Assembly (NCBI RefSeq): GCF_002803515.1
Contig: NZ_PHQX01000001.1
Span: 3,472,001 to 3,536,000, forward strand
Length of the DNA stretch: 64,000 bases
Source: Stenotrophomonas lactitubi
Lineage (GTDB): Bacteria > Pseudomonadota > Gammaproteobacteria > Xanthomonadales > Xanthomonadaceae
Direction: 5' to 3'
Shown: piece by piece, positions 63,982 to 64,000 of the stretch
Layout of the letters: every line of letters begins with the position of its first letter
Position numbering within the stretch: position 1 is the stretch's first letter
The notes under the pieces: generated by a model
Seen by the model: only the letters and a program-made list of their open reading frames with translations
The model's database searches: none
What the model was told of the DNA's origin: nothing
Made by a program: the position numbers and the translations under genes

Positions 63982-64000
63982 ATGGAAGGTCTGGCTCCAG
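63982..64000 (+). CDS. Possible start of a further gene (six codons in window)
   Basis: ATG at 63982 is preceded by a strong Shine-Dalgarno GAGGAGG at the right distance and is divergent from prlC. Only MEGLAP is visible, so no function can be assigned. Confidence 0.4.

Overview
The window is a high-GC chromosomal segment whose best match is the Stenotrophomonas maltophilia complex (Xanthomonadaceae). Two things point there. First, the complete smeDEF multidrug efflux operon lies next to its divergent repressor smeT. Second, intergenic gaps are full of short palindromes that start with GTAG (for example GTAGCGCCGGGCCATGCCCGGCG and GTAGTGCCGGCCGCTGGCC), the hallmark of the REP-like SMAG elements of this species. 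No rRNA, tRNA, CRISPR array, prophage or classical insertion sequence was recognised. Almost everything is ordinary core-genome housekeeping, so the interesting part is the repeat biology between and inside the genes.

Layout. 0-9.5 kb: end of an oxidoreductase gene, a composite repeat with a 41-bp tandem array, a three-gene operon (DUF2242-like lipoprotein, secreted protein, short 6-phosphogluconate dehydrogenase), the prc tail-specific protease, the DUF493-lipB-lipA lipoylation operon and an LpxR-like lipid A deacylase. 9.5-22.4 kb: a cell-wall and cell-shape block on the minus strand (mreB-mreC-mreD-mrdA-rodA, a second rodA, mltB-rlpA-dacC) interrupted by large hairpin repeats. 22.6-32.4 kb: a PfkB-type kinase, LtaS-like sulfatase, HAD phosphatase, M1 peptidase, ubiE, a yeast-type cytosine deaminase, two unknown small genes and a small iron-permease-family protein. 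32.4-33.2 kb: a REP-associated tyrosine transposase (RAYT) between two 96-bp REP pairs. 33.2-39.9 kb: smeDEF/smeT. 40-45.1 kb: hslVU, a DUF3079 gene and xerC-DUF484-dapF-lptM. 45.2-56 kb: two S9 peptidases, an aminotransferase, lipocalin, metNI, an EamA transporter and a YajQ c-di-GMP-binding protein. 56-61.7 kb: a GAF-Fis regulator, an aryl-alcohol/benzaldehyde dehydrogenase pair, DUF1415 and an SDR. 61.8-64 kb: oligopeptidase A and the first codons of another gene.

How it fits together. MreBCD, PBP2 and RodA form the elongasome; MltB, RlpA and the PBP5/6-type carboxypeptidase remodel the same wall. DUF493, LipB and LipA make protein-bound lipoate. SmeT represses smeDEF from a shared intergenic operator. 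HslVU is a heat-shock protease with a recognisable sigma-32 promoter.

The most unusual signal is a family of five elements of about 105 bp. Each has 25-27 bp arms that differ between copies but stay complementary within a copy, around a core of exactly 52 nt holding its own covarying hairpin. Three copies carry further conserved flanks, and two of those sit immediately downstream of the two rodA paralogues. A second theme is the interplay of GTAG palindromes with genes: they supply stop codons (RAYT, smeT, an aminotransferase, xerC), lie inside operons (smeE/smeF, hslV/hslU) and encode part of the MreC tail.
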